Of a DNA stretch of 6,745 bases, positions 1 to 5,205 are shown piece by piece (position 1 is the first letter of the stretch; every line of letters begins with the position of its first letter). A model generated the notes under the pieces. That model ran no database searches and was not told the DNA's origin. It saw only the letters and a program-made list of their open reading frames with translations. Position numbers and translations under genes: made by a program. The stretch spans positions 1 to 6,745 of the forward strand of contig JAFTUB010000095.1 of the NCBI GenBank assembly GCA_017466495.1, in the 5' to 3' direction. The stretch comes from Clostridia bacterium (lineage in GTDB: Bacteria; Bacillota; Clostridia; Oscillospirales; CAG-272).

Positions 1-267
1 ACCACCTCCTGCCGCACCCTGGAAAGTGTCACCGATGAGGCGGGAATCGTGCATCCCATGTCGGGAGACACGGGGATCTTCATTTTCCCCGGATACCGCT
101 TCAAGGCGGTGGATGCGCTGATTACCAATTTCCACCTGCCCGAGAGCACTCTGCTCATGCTGGTTTCGGCCTTCTACAGCCGGGAGAAAATGCTGGAGGC
201 ATACCGCACGGCGGTGGAGGAAAAGTATCGCTTCTTCTCCTTCGGGGATGCCATGTTCATTCATTGA
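1..267 (+). CDS. queA: QueA, S-adenosylmethionine:tRNA ribosyltransferase-isomerase (C-terminal part)
   Basis: The gene runs in from the left edge; only the last 88 residues and the TGA stop are visible. QueA is a cytoplasmic enzyme that transfers and isomerises the ribosyl part of SAM onto 7-aminomethyl-7-deazaguanine at the wobble position (34) of tRNAs with GUN anticodons, giving epoxyqueuosine in queuosine synthesis. The visible sequence carries the family's strongest C-terminal signatures: TTSCRTLES at the window edge (usually TTSVRTLES), HPMSGDTGIFIFPGYRF, NFHLPESTLLMLVSAF, and the closing YRFFSFGDAMFI. The reading frame is clean and ends where the family normally ends. miaA follows after 13 nt, so the two tRNA-modification genes are probably co-transcribed. 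Identity is near certain from the motifs; the N-terminal part cannot be judged. Confidence 0.96.
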   Translation, partial: TTSCRTLESVTDEAGIVHPMSGDTGIFIFPGYRFKAVDALITNFHLPESTLLMLVSAFYSREKMLEAYRTAVEEKYRFFSFGDAMFIH

Positions 268-280
268 CGGGGAGATGCAT

Positions 281-1237
281 ATGAAACCGAAAATTCTCTG
301 TATCGTCGGCCCCACGGCCAGCGGAAAGAGCGGACTTGCCCTGGCGTTGGCTCGGCGGTTTGACGGTGAGATCGTTTCCTGCGACTCCATGCAGATCTAC
401 CGCGGGATGGATATCGGCACCGCTAAGGCCACTCTCGCCGAACAGGCAGAGATCCCCCATCACCTGCTGGATCTGGTGGAGCCGGATGCATCCTTCTCGG
501 CGGCCGATTTTGTATCGGAGGCGCAGGCTGCCATTGCCGACATCACGGCGCGGGGCAAATTGCCCGTGCTTTGCGGCGGCACGGGGCTGTATCTGGACAG
601 CCTTCTGCGGCCCACAGCTTATGCCGCCCCGCCCCCCGATCCCGCCCTGCGGGCAGAGTTGACCGAACAGCTGGCAGAGTCCGGCCCCGAAGCCATGCAC
701 GCAAAGCTGGCGGCTTTGGATCCCGCTGCTGCGGCCTCTGTTCATCCCAACAACACCAAGCGGGTGCTTCGTGCCCTGGAGATCTGTATCTCCTCGGGGA
801 AGACCAAAAGCGAATTCGATGCCGAATCGGTGGTGGGGGAGTGTCCCTACGCTGCCTGTGTCATCGGCCTGCGCTGGCCCAGAGAGCAGCTCAACGCCCG
901 CATTGATGAACGGGTGAATATCATGCTGAAGGACGGGCTGGCGGAGGAAACGGCGCACCTGCTGGATGCGGGCTATCTTGCCCCCGATACCACAGCGGGA
1001 CAGGCCATCGGCTACAAGGAGATTCTGCCGTATTTGCGGGGTGAGGAATCCTTGGCTGCATCGGCGGATCGGCTGAAAATTGCTACCCATCGCTACGCCA
1101 AGCGGCAGATGACCTGGTTCGGCGCAAAGAACTATGTCGAATGGATCGACTGCGCGGGGCGGAATTTTGAAGAGATTGTAAACATTGCGGCAGAGCTCTT
1201 CATCTGCGCGCAGGATTGTGGTAAAATAAACGAATGA
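281..1237 (+). CDS. miaA: MiaA, tRNA dimethylallyltransferase
   Basis: MiaA transfers the dimethylallyl group of DMAPP to N6 of adenosine 37 in tRNAs reading UNN codons (i6A37), which stabilises codon-anticodon pairing. From this start the protein has 318 residues, normal for the family. Visible motifs: the P-loop GPTASGKS (residues 10-17), DSMQIYRGMDIGTAK (35-49; Asp35 matches the family's catalytic Asp), GGTGLYLDSLL (from 99), HPNNTKRVLRALEI (from 155) and QAIGYKE (241-247). Start choice: in-frame ATGs exist at 248, 275 and 281. Only 281 has a well-placed ribosome binding site (GGGGAG at 269-274, 6 nt away), and it puts MKPKILCIVGPTASGKS at the N-terminus as in homologues. A start at 248 would overlap queA. 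The next gene begins 19 nt after the stop. No defect is seen. Confidence 0.97.
   Translation: MKPKILCIVGPTASGKSGLALALARRFDGEIVSCDSMQIYRGMDIGTAKATLAEQAEIPHHLLDLVEPDASFSAADFVSEAQAAIADITARGKLPVLCGGTGLYLDSLLRPTAYAAPPPDPALRAELTEQLAESGPEAMHAKLAALDPAAAASVHPNNTKRVLRALEICISSGKTKSEFDAESVVGECPYAACVIGLRWPREQLNARIDERVNIMLKDGLAEETAHLLDAGYLAPDTTAGQAIGYKEILPYLRGEESLAASADRLKIATHRYAKRQMTWFGAKNYVEWIDCAGRNFEEIVNIAAELFICAQDCGKINE
1199..1227 (+). promoter_or_regulatory. Possible extended -10 promoter at the end of miaA
   Basis: Inside the last codons of miaA lies TGGTAAAAT (1219-1227), an extended -10 type element (TGn plus TAAAAT, 5 of 6 matches to TATAAT). The hexamer 17 nt upstream, TTCATC (1199-1204), matches the -35 consensus at only 3 of 6 positions. 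Initiation would fall around 1234, giving a short leader before the HlyD-like gene at 1257. The AT-rich codons here stand out from GC-rich surroundings. This is a pattern match only, and read-through from queA-miaA is equally possible. Confidence 0.3.
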
Positions 1238-1256
1238 TCCGAAGGGAGGGATAAGC

Positions 1257-2516
1257 ATGAAACTGGGCATGGATACCGACTATCTCAAGCGCGTTTTTTT
1301 GTATTTCTGCGCGGCGGTGCTGACGGTATTTCTGATGTTCTATCTCTGCTACCATCTCTTCAACGGGTTCGCCTCTGAGATCACCACCGAAATGGCACTG
1401 GAAACGTCAGCTCAGGATACCCTCACCCTGGAGGGGTATCTGTTCCGGGATGAAACGGTGGTCCATTCTTCCTTTGGCGGCACCGTGGATTATGCGGTTG
1501 CCGACGGAGAACGGGTGGGCATCGGGGCTGTGCTGGCTCGGGTCTATGCCGCGTCCGATGACGGAAGCATCCGCCGCCGTACCGAAGAGATTGACGAACA
1601 GATCAAACTCCTGGAGGAAAGCAACATCAGCGAGGGTGTAGTGATCTCGGATACCACGGCCACCGATGCCAGAATCGACAGCTTGCTCTATGCTCTGCGG
1701 GATGACCTGGAGGTCGGACGGCTGGATTATGCCCGGCACGGGCTGGACGGCCTGTTGGTTCAACTCAACAAACGAGAGATTATCACCGGCGCGGTGCAGA
1801 ATTACAACGATCGCATCGCGGCGCTGGAGGCCGAGAAAGACACGCTGACCGCCCGGCTCAGCGGCAGTGCACAGCAGATCACAGGGACGCATTCGGGGTA
1901 TTTTTTCTACGGTGTGGACGGCTATGAGAGCCTGTTTGATACCGATGCCCTTGGAACCATGACGCTGGATGATTTTGCGGCATTGAAGCACGCGGAGCCC
2001 CGACAGTCCTCCGCAGGTGCGGTGGGTAAGCTGGTTGAGGGGTACACTTGGTATGTGGCGGTACCCACAGAGCGTGCTTTGCTTGACCGATTTGACGAGG
2101 GCGGCCTCTACCGCCTGACTTTCCCTTACAACTACAACACCGCCCTGGAAATGACTCTCTCCCGTATTGTGACCGAACATGAGCGGGAGGACGCGGTGCT
2201 TATCTTTTCCTGCACCACCATGCCCGAGGGCTTTTCTTACCTGCGGGTGCAGAATGTGGAAATCACCATGCGGGCCCAAAGCGGACTTTTGGTGCCCGAG
2301 GAGGCCGTCCGAATCGTGGACGGCGTGACGGGTGTCTATGTTCTGCACGGCGGCAAGGTGGAGTTCCGCCGCATTGTGATCCTTCTGCAGCGGGATGGGG
2401 ACTGCATCGTGGATGCTGCCCTGAAGGCAGAAAAGGACGAAACCCCTTTCCTCGCTGCCCATGAGCACATCATTACCGCAGGAAAGTCCCTGTACGACGG
2501 CAAGGTGCTGAACTGA
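1257..2516 (+). CDS. Single-pass membrane protein, HlyD/membrane-fusion-protein-like
   Basis: The 419-residue protein has one strong N-terminal transmembrane segment (about residues 13-35) and then a long extracytoplasmic part. Residues 58-69 (LEGYLFRDETVV) lead into a lipoyl-like half-motif, GGTVDYAVADGERVGIGAVLARVY (74-97), typical of HlyD/MacA adaptors. Two charged helical stretches follow (about 105-123 and 184-201), as in the adaptor hairpin but short. SGYFFYGVDGYES (213-225) follows, and near the C-terminus LLVPEEAVR...GVYVLHGGKVEFRRIVIL (from 344) resembles the adaptor's second lipoyl/barrel and membrane-proximal region. The end, LYDGKVLN, is also typical of such clostridial proteins. 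Start: ATG 1257 has GAAGGGAGGG at 1241-1250, 6 nt away; ATG 1269 is a poorer alternative. No ABC, RND or MFS partner is in the window. Genes of this kind are commonly annotated as HlyD-family adaptors, but the true role is unknown. Its position between miaA and ylmE suggests an envelope or division link, which is inference. Confidence 0.8.
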   Translation: MKLGMDTDYLKRVFLYFCAAVLTVFLMFYLCYHLFNGFASEITTEMALETSAQDTLTLEGYLFRDETVVHSSFGGTVDYAVADGERVGIGAVLARVYAASDDGSIRRRTEEIDEQIKLLEESNISEGVVISDTTATDARIDSLLYALRDDLEVGRLDYARHGLDGLLVQLNKREIITGAVQNYNDRIAALEAEKDTLTARLSGSAQQITGTHSGYFFYGVDGYESLFDTDALGTMTLDDFAALKHAEPRQSSAGAVGKLVEGYTWYVAVPTERALLDRFDEGGLYRLTFPYNYNTALEMTLSRIVTEHEREDAVLIFSCTTMPEGFSYLRVQNVEITMRAQSGLLVPEEAVRIVDGVTGVYVLHGGKVEFRRIVILLQRDGDCIVDAALKAEKDETPFLAAHEHIITAGKSLYDGKVLN

Positions 2517-2536
2517 TTTTACGGAGGAACCGATAC

Positions 2537-3238
2537 ATGAATGTTTCCGATCTGGAGCTGAATTTTGCCGAGGTGCGTGCCGAGATTGAAGCGGCACGGG
2601 CGGCGGCGGGACGGGAGGACGAGGTCCTTCTGCTGGCCGCAGCCAAGTCGGCCACCCCCGAGCAGCTCTGCTATGCCCACGAGAAGCTTGGCCTCACCGA
2701 CATCGGGGAAAACCGGGTCAACCAGCTGCTGGAGCGCTGGCCGCTGCTCCCCCGGAGCCTGCGAGTGCACTTCATCGGCAGTTTGCAGACCAACAAAGTC
2801 AAGTATATCATCGACAAGGTGTGCATGATCCATTCGCTGGATAACGAGCGCCTGGCCGCTGAGATCGAGCGGCAGGCGGCCAAACGGGATTTGACCATGG
2901 ACGTGCTGGTGGAGATCAACTCCGGTCGGGAGGAAAGCAAGGGGGGAATTCTGCCTGAGGATGCGGCGGATTTTTGCCGCGCTCTCTCCGCTTATCCCCA
3001 CATAAATCTGCGCGGATTCATGACAATGGCCCCGAAATGCGAAAAAAAAGAAGATTTTTTGAAATATTTTGCAGAAACTTCGTCTTTGGCGCTTGACATT
3101 TGGCAAAAAAAATTGGATAATATAAATAGGCCCGTTTTGTCCATGGGGATGAGCGACAGCTTTTCGGCCGCAATTGCCTGCGGTTCCACCGTGGTTCGGG
3201 TCGGAAGACGACTCTTCGCGGCCCGCGGTGAAAATTGA
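2537..3238 (+). CDS. ylmE: YlmE, YggS/PROSC-family pyridoxal-phosphate-binding protein
   Basis: The family consists of cytoplasmic PLP-binding proteins without known enzymatic turnover that help keep free PLP and amino-acid/keto-acid pools in balance. The 233-residue length is normal. Visible motifs: LLLAAAKSATPEQL with the expected PLP lysine at K37, IGENRVNQLLE (56-66), HFIGSLQTNKVKYI (from 78), IHSLDNERLA, VLVEINSGREESKGG, LRGFMTMAP, and LSMGMSDSF (from 201) with the phosphate-binding GSTVVRVGRRLF near the end. Start ATG 2537 has ACGGAGG at 2521-2527, 9 nt away. It begins 20 nt after the HlyD-like gene and lies directly upstream of sepF, the usual Gram-positive arrangement; ylmD, its frequent upstream partner, is not here. 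The last third (about 3035-3130) switches from GC-rich to strongly AT-rich codons, including two runs of eight A and an ATA codon, and carries a promoter-like sequence. Confidence 0.95.
   Translation: MNVSDLELNFAEVRAEIEAARAAAGREDEVLLLAAAKSATPEQLCYAHEKLGLTDIGENRVNQLLERWPLLPRSLRVHFIGSLQTNKVKYIIDKVCMIHSLDNERLAAEIERQAAKRDLTMDVLVEINSGREESKGGILPEDAADFCRALSAYPHINLRGFMTMAPKCEKKEDFLKYFAETSSLALDIWQKKLDNINRPVLSMGMSDSFSAAIACGSTVVRVGRRLFAARGEN
3093..3121 (+). promoter_or_regulatory. Near-consensus sigma-A promoter inside ylmE, for sepF
   Basis: A perfect -35 hexamer TTGACA (3093-3098) is followed after exactly 17 nt by GATAAT (3116-3121), 5 of 6 matches to the -10 consensus. The spacer is A-rich and the upstream 60 nt is AT-rich, like an UP region. 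It lies about 200 nt upstream of the sepF start, inside a conserved coding stretch, in a window that is otherwise GC-rich, so a chance match is less likely. Transcription from it would read the ylmE tail and then sepF. A weak terminator-like hairpin at 3237-3264 would lie in the path of this transcript. Confidence 0.6.
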
Positions 3239-3264
3239 CGGGCGGCGGTGTGCCGTGTCTTTTT
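3237..3264 (+). terminator. Weak terminator-like hairpin after ylmE
   Basis: Overlapping the ylmE stop, GACG (3237-3240, one G-U pair) and CGGC (3243-3246) can pair with GCCG (3252-3255) and TGTC (3256-3259), leaving a two-base GG bulge and a GGTGT loop. Five T residues follow (3260-3264). The bulge and short T run make it a weak or partial terminator at best, which could attenuate read-through from ylmE into sepF. The rest of this 78-nt gap is AT-rich, with -10-like TATACT (3268-3273) and TATTAT (3290-3295) but no convincing -35 partner. Confidence 0.33.
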
Positions 3265-3316
3265 GCGTATACTTTTCACAAAAGAATGATATTATAGAAC
3301 CGGAGGAACATAATTC

Positions 3317-3889
3317 ATGGGAATGTTAGACAAGTTCAGAAACAAGGTGACCAATACCCCGGATCAGTATGATCCCTACAACGATGAGGCTTACGGCAGC
3401 GTGTTCGGCGAGGCTGAGGATGCCTATGCCCAGAACAACCAGGGTTACGGCGACCAGGGGTACTATGCTGAGCAGCCTGCATACGGTGACATGGGTCAGC
3501 AGATGAATGCCGCCGCTGCACCGATGAACAGCGCACCCGCCGGTGCCGGTATGGCTCTGTCCGGCTCTGCCATCGAACTGAAGGTGGTTAAGCCCACCGA
3601 ATTCAAGAATGCCTCTCAGATCGCAGACCATCTGCTCAACAACCGCACCGTTGTTCTGAACCTTGAGGCGACCGACATGGAGAACGCCCGCCGTCTTATC
3701 GACTTCCTGACCGGCGTTGCTTATTCTATTGACGGTCAGATCAAGCGGGTTGCCAACAATGCCTATGTGATCACCCCCAACAATGTGGACATCAGCGGCG
3801 ATCAGATGCGCCGTTCTCAGCAGGCTCAGGCTCAGGCACAGGCTCAGCCCCAGCAGCCCGCCGCTGAGGAGTTCTACGATCTCGCATAA
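3317..3889 (+). CDS. sepF: SepF, FtsZ-binding cell-division protein
   Basis: SepF is a cytoplasmic division protein that binds membrane through its N-terminus, polymerises, and tethers or bundles FtsZ at the septum. The 190-residue protein shows the expected parts. A short amphipathic start, MGMLDKFRNKVT (1-12), is the likely membrane anchor. A low-complexity linker (about 15-84) is rich in Tyr, Gly, Gln, Asn and Ala. The globular SepF core spans about 86-159 (IELKVVKPTEF, VVLNLEATDMENARRLIDFLTGVAYSIDG, and NNAYVITPNNVDIS). A Gln-Ala tail (168-180) ends in EEFYDLA. Start ATG 3317 follows GGAGG (3302-3306) at 10 nt. It sits between ylmE and ylmG as in B. subtilis. A promoter-like sequence upstream inside ylmE and a terminator downstream suggest that it can be transcribed as its own short unit. 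Confidence 0.97.
   Translation: MGMLDKFRNKVTNTPDQYDPYNDEAYGSVFGEAEDAYAQNNQGYGDQGYYAEQPAYGDMGQQMNAAAAPMNSAPAGAGMALSGSAIELKVVKPTEFKNASQIADHLLNNRTVVLNLEATDMENARRLIDFLTGVAYSIDGQIKRVANNAYVITPNNVDISGDQMRRSQQAQAQAQAQPQQPAAEEFYDLA
3818..3856 (+). repeat. CAG/GCT hexamer repeat in the sepF tail
   Basis: The 3' end of sepF contains an imperfect six-base repeat, mainly CAGGCT, encoding alternating Gln-Ala (QQAQAQAQAQPQQ, residues 168-180). Units differ by single bases (GCA for GCT, CCC for GCT). The tract is in frame and at the protein's disordered C-terminus, so length changes by whole units would be tolerated. Confidence 0.7.
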
Positions 3890-3905
3890 GCGGGATAAAC
3901 TATAA

Positions 3906-3990
3906 CCTGATCGGTTTCGGATCAGGGCGGCAAACATCGGTTACGCCCGAATTTCGGGTGTAGCTTTGTTTGACTTGCTCTCCGATCAAA
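3906..3990 (+). other. Structured non-coding segment between sepF and ylmG
   Basis: This is the first part of the 220-nt gap between sepF and ylmG, in which I see no gene. It holds a perfect 7-bp hairpin (CCTGATC 3906-3912 with GATCAGG 3920-3926, 7-nt loop). A 9-bp hairpin with a 3-nt loop follows (3942-3950 with 3954-3962, one G-U pair), then a 5-bp stem (TTTGA 3969-3973 with TCAAA 3986-3990) directly before the terminator. TGATCGG (3908-3914) is also the exact complement of CCGATCA (3982-3988), so an alternative long-range stem enclosing the second hairpin would compete with the first. The heptamer ATCGGTT occurs twice (3910-3916, 3936-3942). It could be a sepF 3' UTR structure, a small RNA or an attenuator; I recognise no known riboswitch or RNA family. 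Confidence 0.45.
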
Positions 3991-4046
3991 GTCGGCAGCC
4001 GCGAATTGGGCCATTGCCACTTGCCGCTGCCGGCTTTTCTTGTTTT
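3991..4046 (+). terminator. Intrinsic terminator after sepF
   Basis: GTCGGCAGC (3991-3999) pairs with GCTGCCGGC (4026-4034) over nine base pairs with one G-U pair. Partial pairing continues inward around an internal mismatch and an open loop. The stem is followed at once by TTTTCTTGTTTT (4035-4046), a good U-rich tract. It lies 101 nt past the sepF stop and separates sepF from ylmG, so the ylmG-ylmH-divIVA genes need read-through or their own promoter. Confidence 0.7.
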
Positions 4047-4059
4047 GGTCGGATCCGGA

Positions 4060-4065
4060 TATAAA
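4060..4065 (+). promoter_or_regulatory. Possible -10 box for ylmG
   Basis: TATAAA (5 of 6 to consensus) lies just downstream of the sepF terminator and 45 nt before the ylmG start. The hexamer at the expected -35 position (4037-4042, TTCTTG) fits poorly, and TTGTTT (4040-4045) is too close at 14 nt. Initiation would fall near 4072, at the base of the hairpin covering the ylmG ribosome binding site. The call rests on position and the need for a promoter after a terminator. Confidence 0.3.
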
Positions 4066-4070
4066 CTTCG

Positions 4071-4098
4071 TTTCCTGCAGATGTTTCTGCAGAGGAAA
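4071..4098 (+). promoter_or_regulatory. Hairpin covering the ylmG ribosome binding site
   Basis: TGCAGA (4076-4081) pairs perfectly with TCTGCA (4086-4091) around a TGTT loop. TTTCC (4071-4075) can then pair with GGAAA (4094-4098) across a two-base bulge; alternatively C4075 pairs G4092 to give a 7-bp inner stem. GGAAA is part of the Shine-Dalgarno stretch GAGGAAAGG (4092-4100) that serves the TTG start at 4110. Folded, the structure would limit ribosome access. If transcription begins near 4072, the outer stem would be partly lost. Confidence 0.5.
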
Positions 4099-4109
4099 GG
4101 ATCATTCCC

Positions 4110-4388
4110 TTGCCCGAATTTTTGTATGTAGTGGCCTCTTTTGTGGATGTGCTGCTTACGGTGATGTACTTTGCGCTTTTTGCCCGCGCGATCAGTACCT
4201 GGCTTCCCCTTGACGAGGACGGCCCTATTGTCAGCTTCCTTTATATGATCACCGAACCGGTGGTCATGCCTATCCGTGCCGTGTTGGAGAATTTTGAATT
4301 CTTCCAGAATTCTCCCCTGGACTTTTCCACCTTCATTGCCATGCTGCTTGTGCTGGTGCTGCAGGGGCTGCTTGGAATATTTGTGTAA
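4110..4388 (+). CDS. ylmG: YlmG, YggT-family small membrane protein
   Basis: This 92-residue integral membrane protein has two hydrophobic segments (about 12-32 and 75-91). The family's hallmark lies between them: LFARAISTWLP (23-33), then ITEPVVMPIRAVL (47-59) and the short LDFST (70-74) before the second segment. The biochemical role is unresolved; bacterial and plastid relatives are linked to division and to chromosome/nucleoid or membrane organisation. The start is TTG 4110, chosen because GAGGAAAGG (4092-4100) lies 9 nt upstream; the next in-frame Met is residue 19, which would cut into the first membrane segment. The weak start codon, together with the hairpin over the ribosome binding site, predicts modest translation. 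Its stop TAA shares its last base with the ATG of ylmH. Confidence 0.92.
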   Translation: MPEFLYVVASFVDVLLTVMYFALFARAISTWLPLDEDGPIVSFLYMITEPVVMPIRAVLENFEFFQNSPLDFSTFIAMLLVLVLQGLLGIFV

Positions 4389-5182
4389 TGGAACGGAACG
4401 AGGAAATCCTGCTTCGCGCCAGAATTGCCGAGCTCGACGGCGGGGCGGAGCGGGGGATGCTTTGCTTTACCCGCTACTTGACTCCCCGGGAGCAGATGCT
4501 TGCCCGCAGTGTGCGGGGAAGCACGCGCCGCTTTGTGTGGGGAGGATATCCCGATGCTGAACGGCGACGGATCTTTTTTGTCCCCGATTATGTGGGAGAG
4601 GCCGGAGATGACCCGCAGGCTGAGATTGATGCGTTGCGCGTCTTTTTCGCCGAAGAGTTTGATGCCGCCATGACCCGACTCCGCATTACGGGAAGCGGAT
4701 TCCGTACCCTTACCCACCGTGATTATCTCGGCTCCGTATTGGCGCTGGGGATTACCCGGGAGGTGTTGGGGGACATTGTTGTGCTTGACGATTACGCCGC
4801 GGTGCTTTTCTGTGACGAGAAGATCGCGGCATACCTGCTGACGGCCCTGGAGCGCATCGGCAGCGATAAGGTGAAGGTCAGCCTGGACTCGGCTGACACC
4901 CCGCTGCCGCCCCGTGCCACCGCACCCATCAGCGATACCATTGCCTCCCCCCGCCTGGATTGCGTGGTGGCGGCACTGATCAACCTCAGCCGCGAGAAGG
5001 CGCAGGCCATGATCCGCGGGGGAGAGGTTGACCTCAATTTTGCCCCTGAAGAGCGAACCGACGCCGAAGTGCGGGAGGGCGATATGCTTTCTCTGCGCGG
5101 CCACGGCCGCTTTGTGATCCGCTCCATCGGCGGACAAACCAAGCGGGGACGGCTGAGACTGTCCGCCGCGAAATACATTTAA
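4388..5182 (+). CDS. ylmH: YlmH, S4-domain RNA-binding protein
   Basis: This 264-residue cytoplasmic protein has the YlmH layout. An N-terminal domain (about 1-85) includes CFTRYLTPREQMLA and GGYPDAERRRIFFVPDY. The middle domain contains LGITREVLGDIVVLDDYAAVLFCDEKIAAYL. A C-terminal S4 RNA-binding domain (about 187-246) starts SPRLDCVVAALINLSREKAQAMI and continues through GGEVDLNF to REGDMLSLRGHGRFVI. The basic end, GGQTKRGRLRL, fits RNA contact. In B. subtilis the homologue is a ribosome-associated protein connected to quality control of stalled 50S-peptidyl-tRNA complexes, and the gene sits in the division cluster. The ATG (4388) overlaps the ylmG stop as TAATG, a classical coupling arrangement, so no separate strong ribosome binding site is needed. 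divIVA starts 23 nt downstream. Confidence 0.95.
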   Translation: MERNEEILLRARIAELDGGAERGMLCFTRYLTPREQMLARSVRGSTRRFVWGGYPDAERRRIFFVPDYVGEAGDDPQAEIDALRVFFAEEFDAAMTRLRITGSGFRTLTHRDYLGSVLALGITREVLGDIVVLDDYAAVLFCDEKIAAYLLTALERIGSDKVKVSLDSADTPLPPRATAPISDTIASPRLDCVVAALINLSREKAQAMIRGGEVDLNFAPEERTDAEVREGDMLSLRGHGRFVIRSIGGQTKRGRLRLSAAKYI

Positions 5183-5205
5183 TTCAAGGAAAGGCAGGTG
5201 CCGCT

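Noticed and set aside
248..280. Upstream miaA start at ATG 248
   Set aside because: It would overlap the queA end, lacks a placed ribosome binding site, and adds residues absent before the usual N-terminus; ATG 281 fits better.
257..1270. Long open frame on the minus strand opposite miaA
   Set aside because: miaA on the plus strand has all family motifs and a ribosome binding site; the opposite frame shows no recognisable domain and is a by-product of GC-rich codons.
1407..2597. Long minus-strand open frame opposite the HlyD-like gene
   Set aside because: Composition is rich in His, Gln and Gly with no domain, as expected for an antisense shadow, while the plus-strand protein has coherent membrane and adaptor features.
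3042..3049. Run of eight A in ylmE as a programmed frameshift site
   Set aside because: The zero frame continues through all conserved YlmE motifs to the normal end, and no stimulatory structure or useful alternative frame is visible.
4050..4057. CGGATCCG palindrome as an operator
   Set aside because: An eight-base palindrome in GC-rich DNA is easily found by chance, and no second copy or partner regulator is seen.
4241..5137. Minus-strand open frame of about 298 codons opposite ylmG and ylmH
   Set aside because: It crosses two well-supported plus-strand genes and has no recognisable motif.
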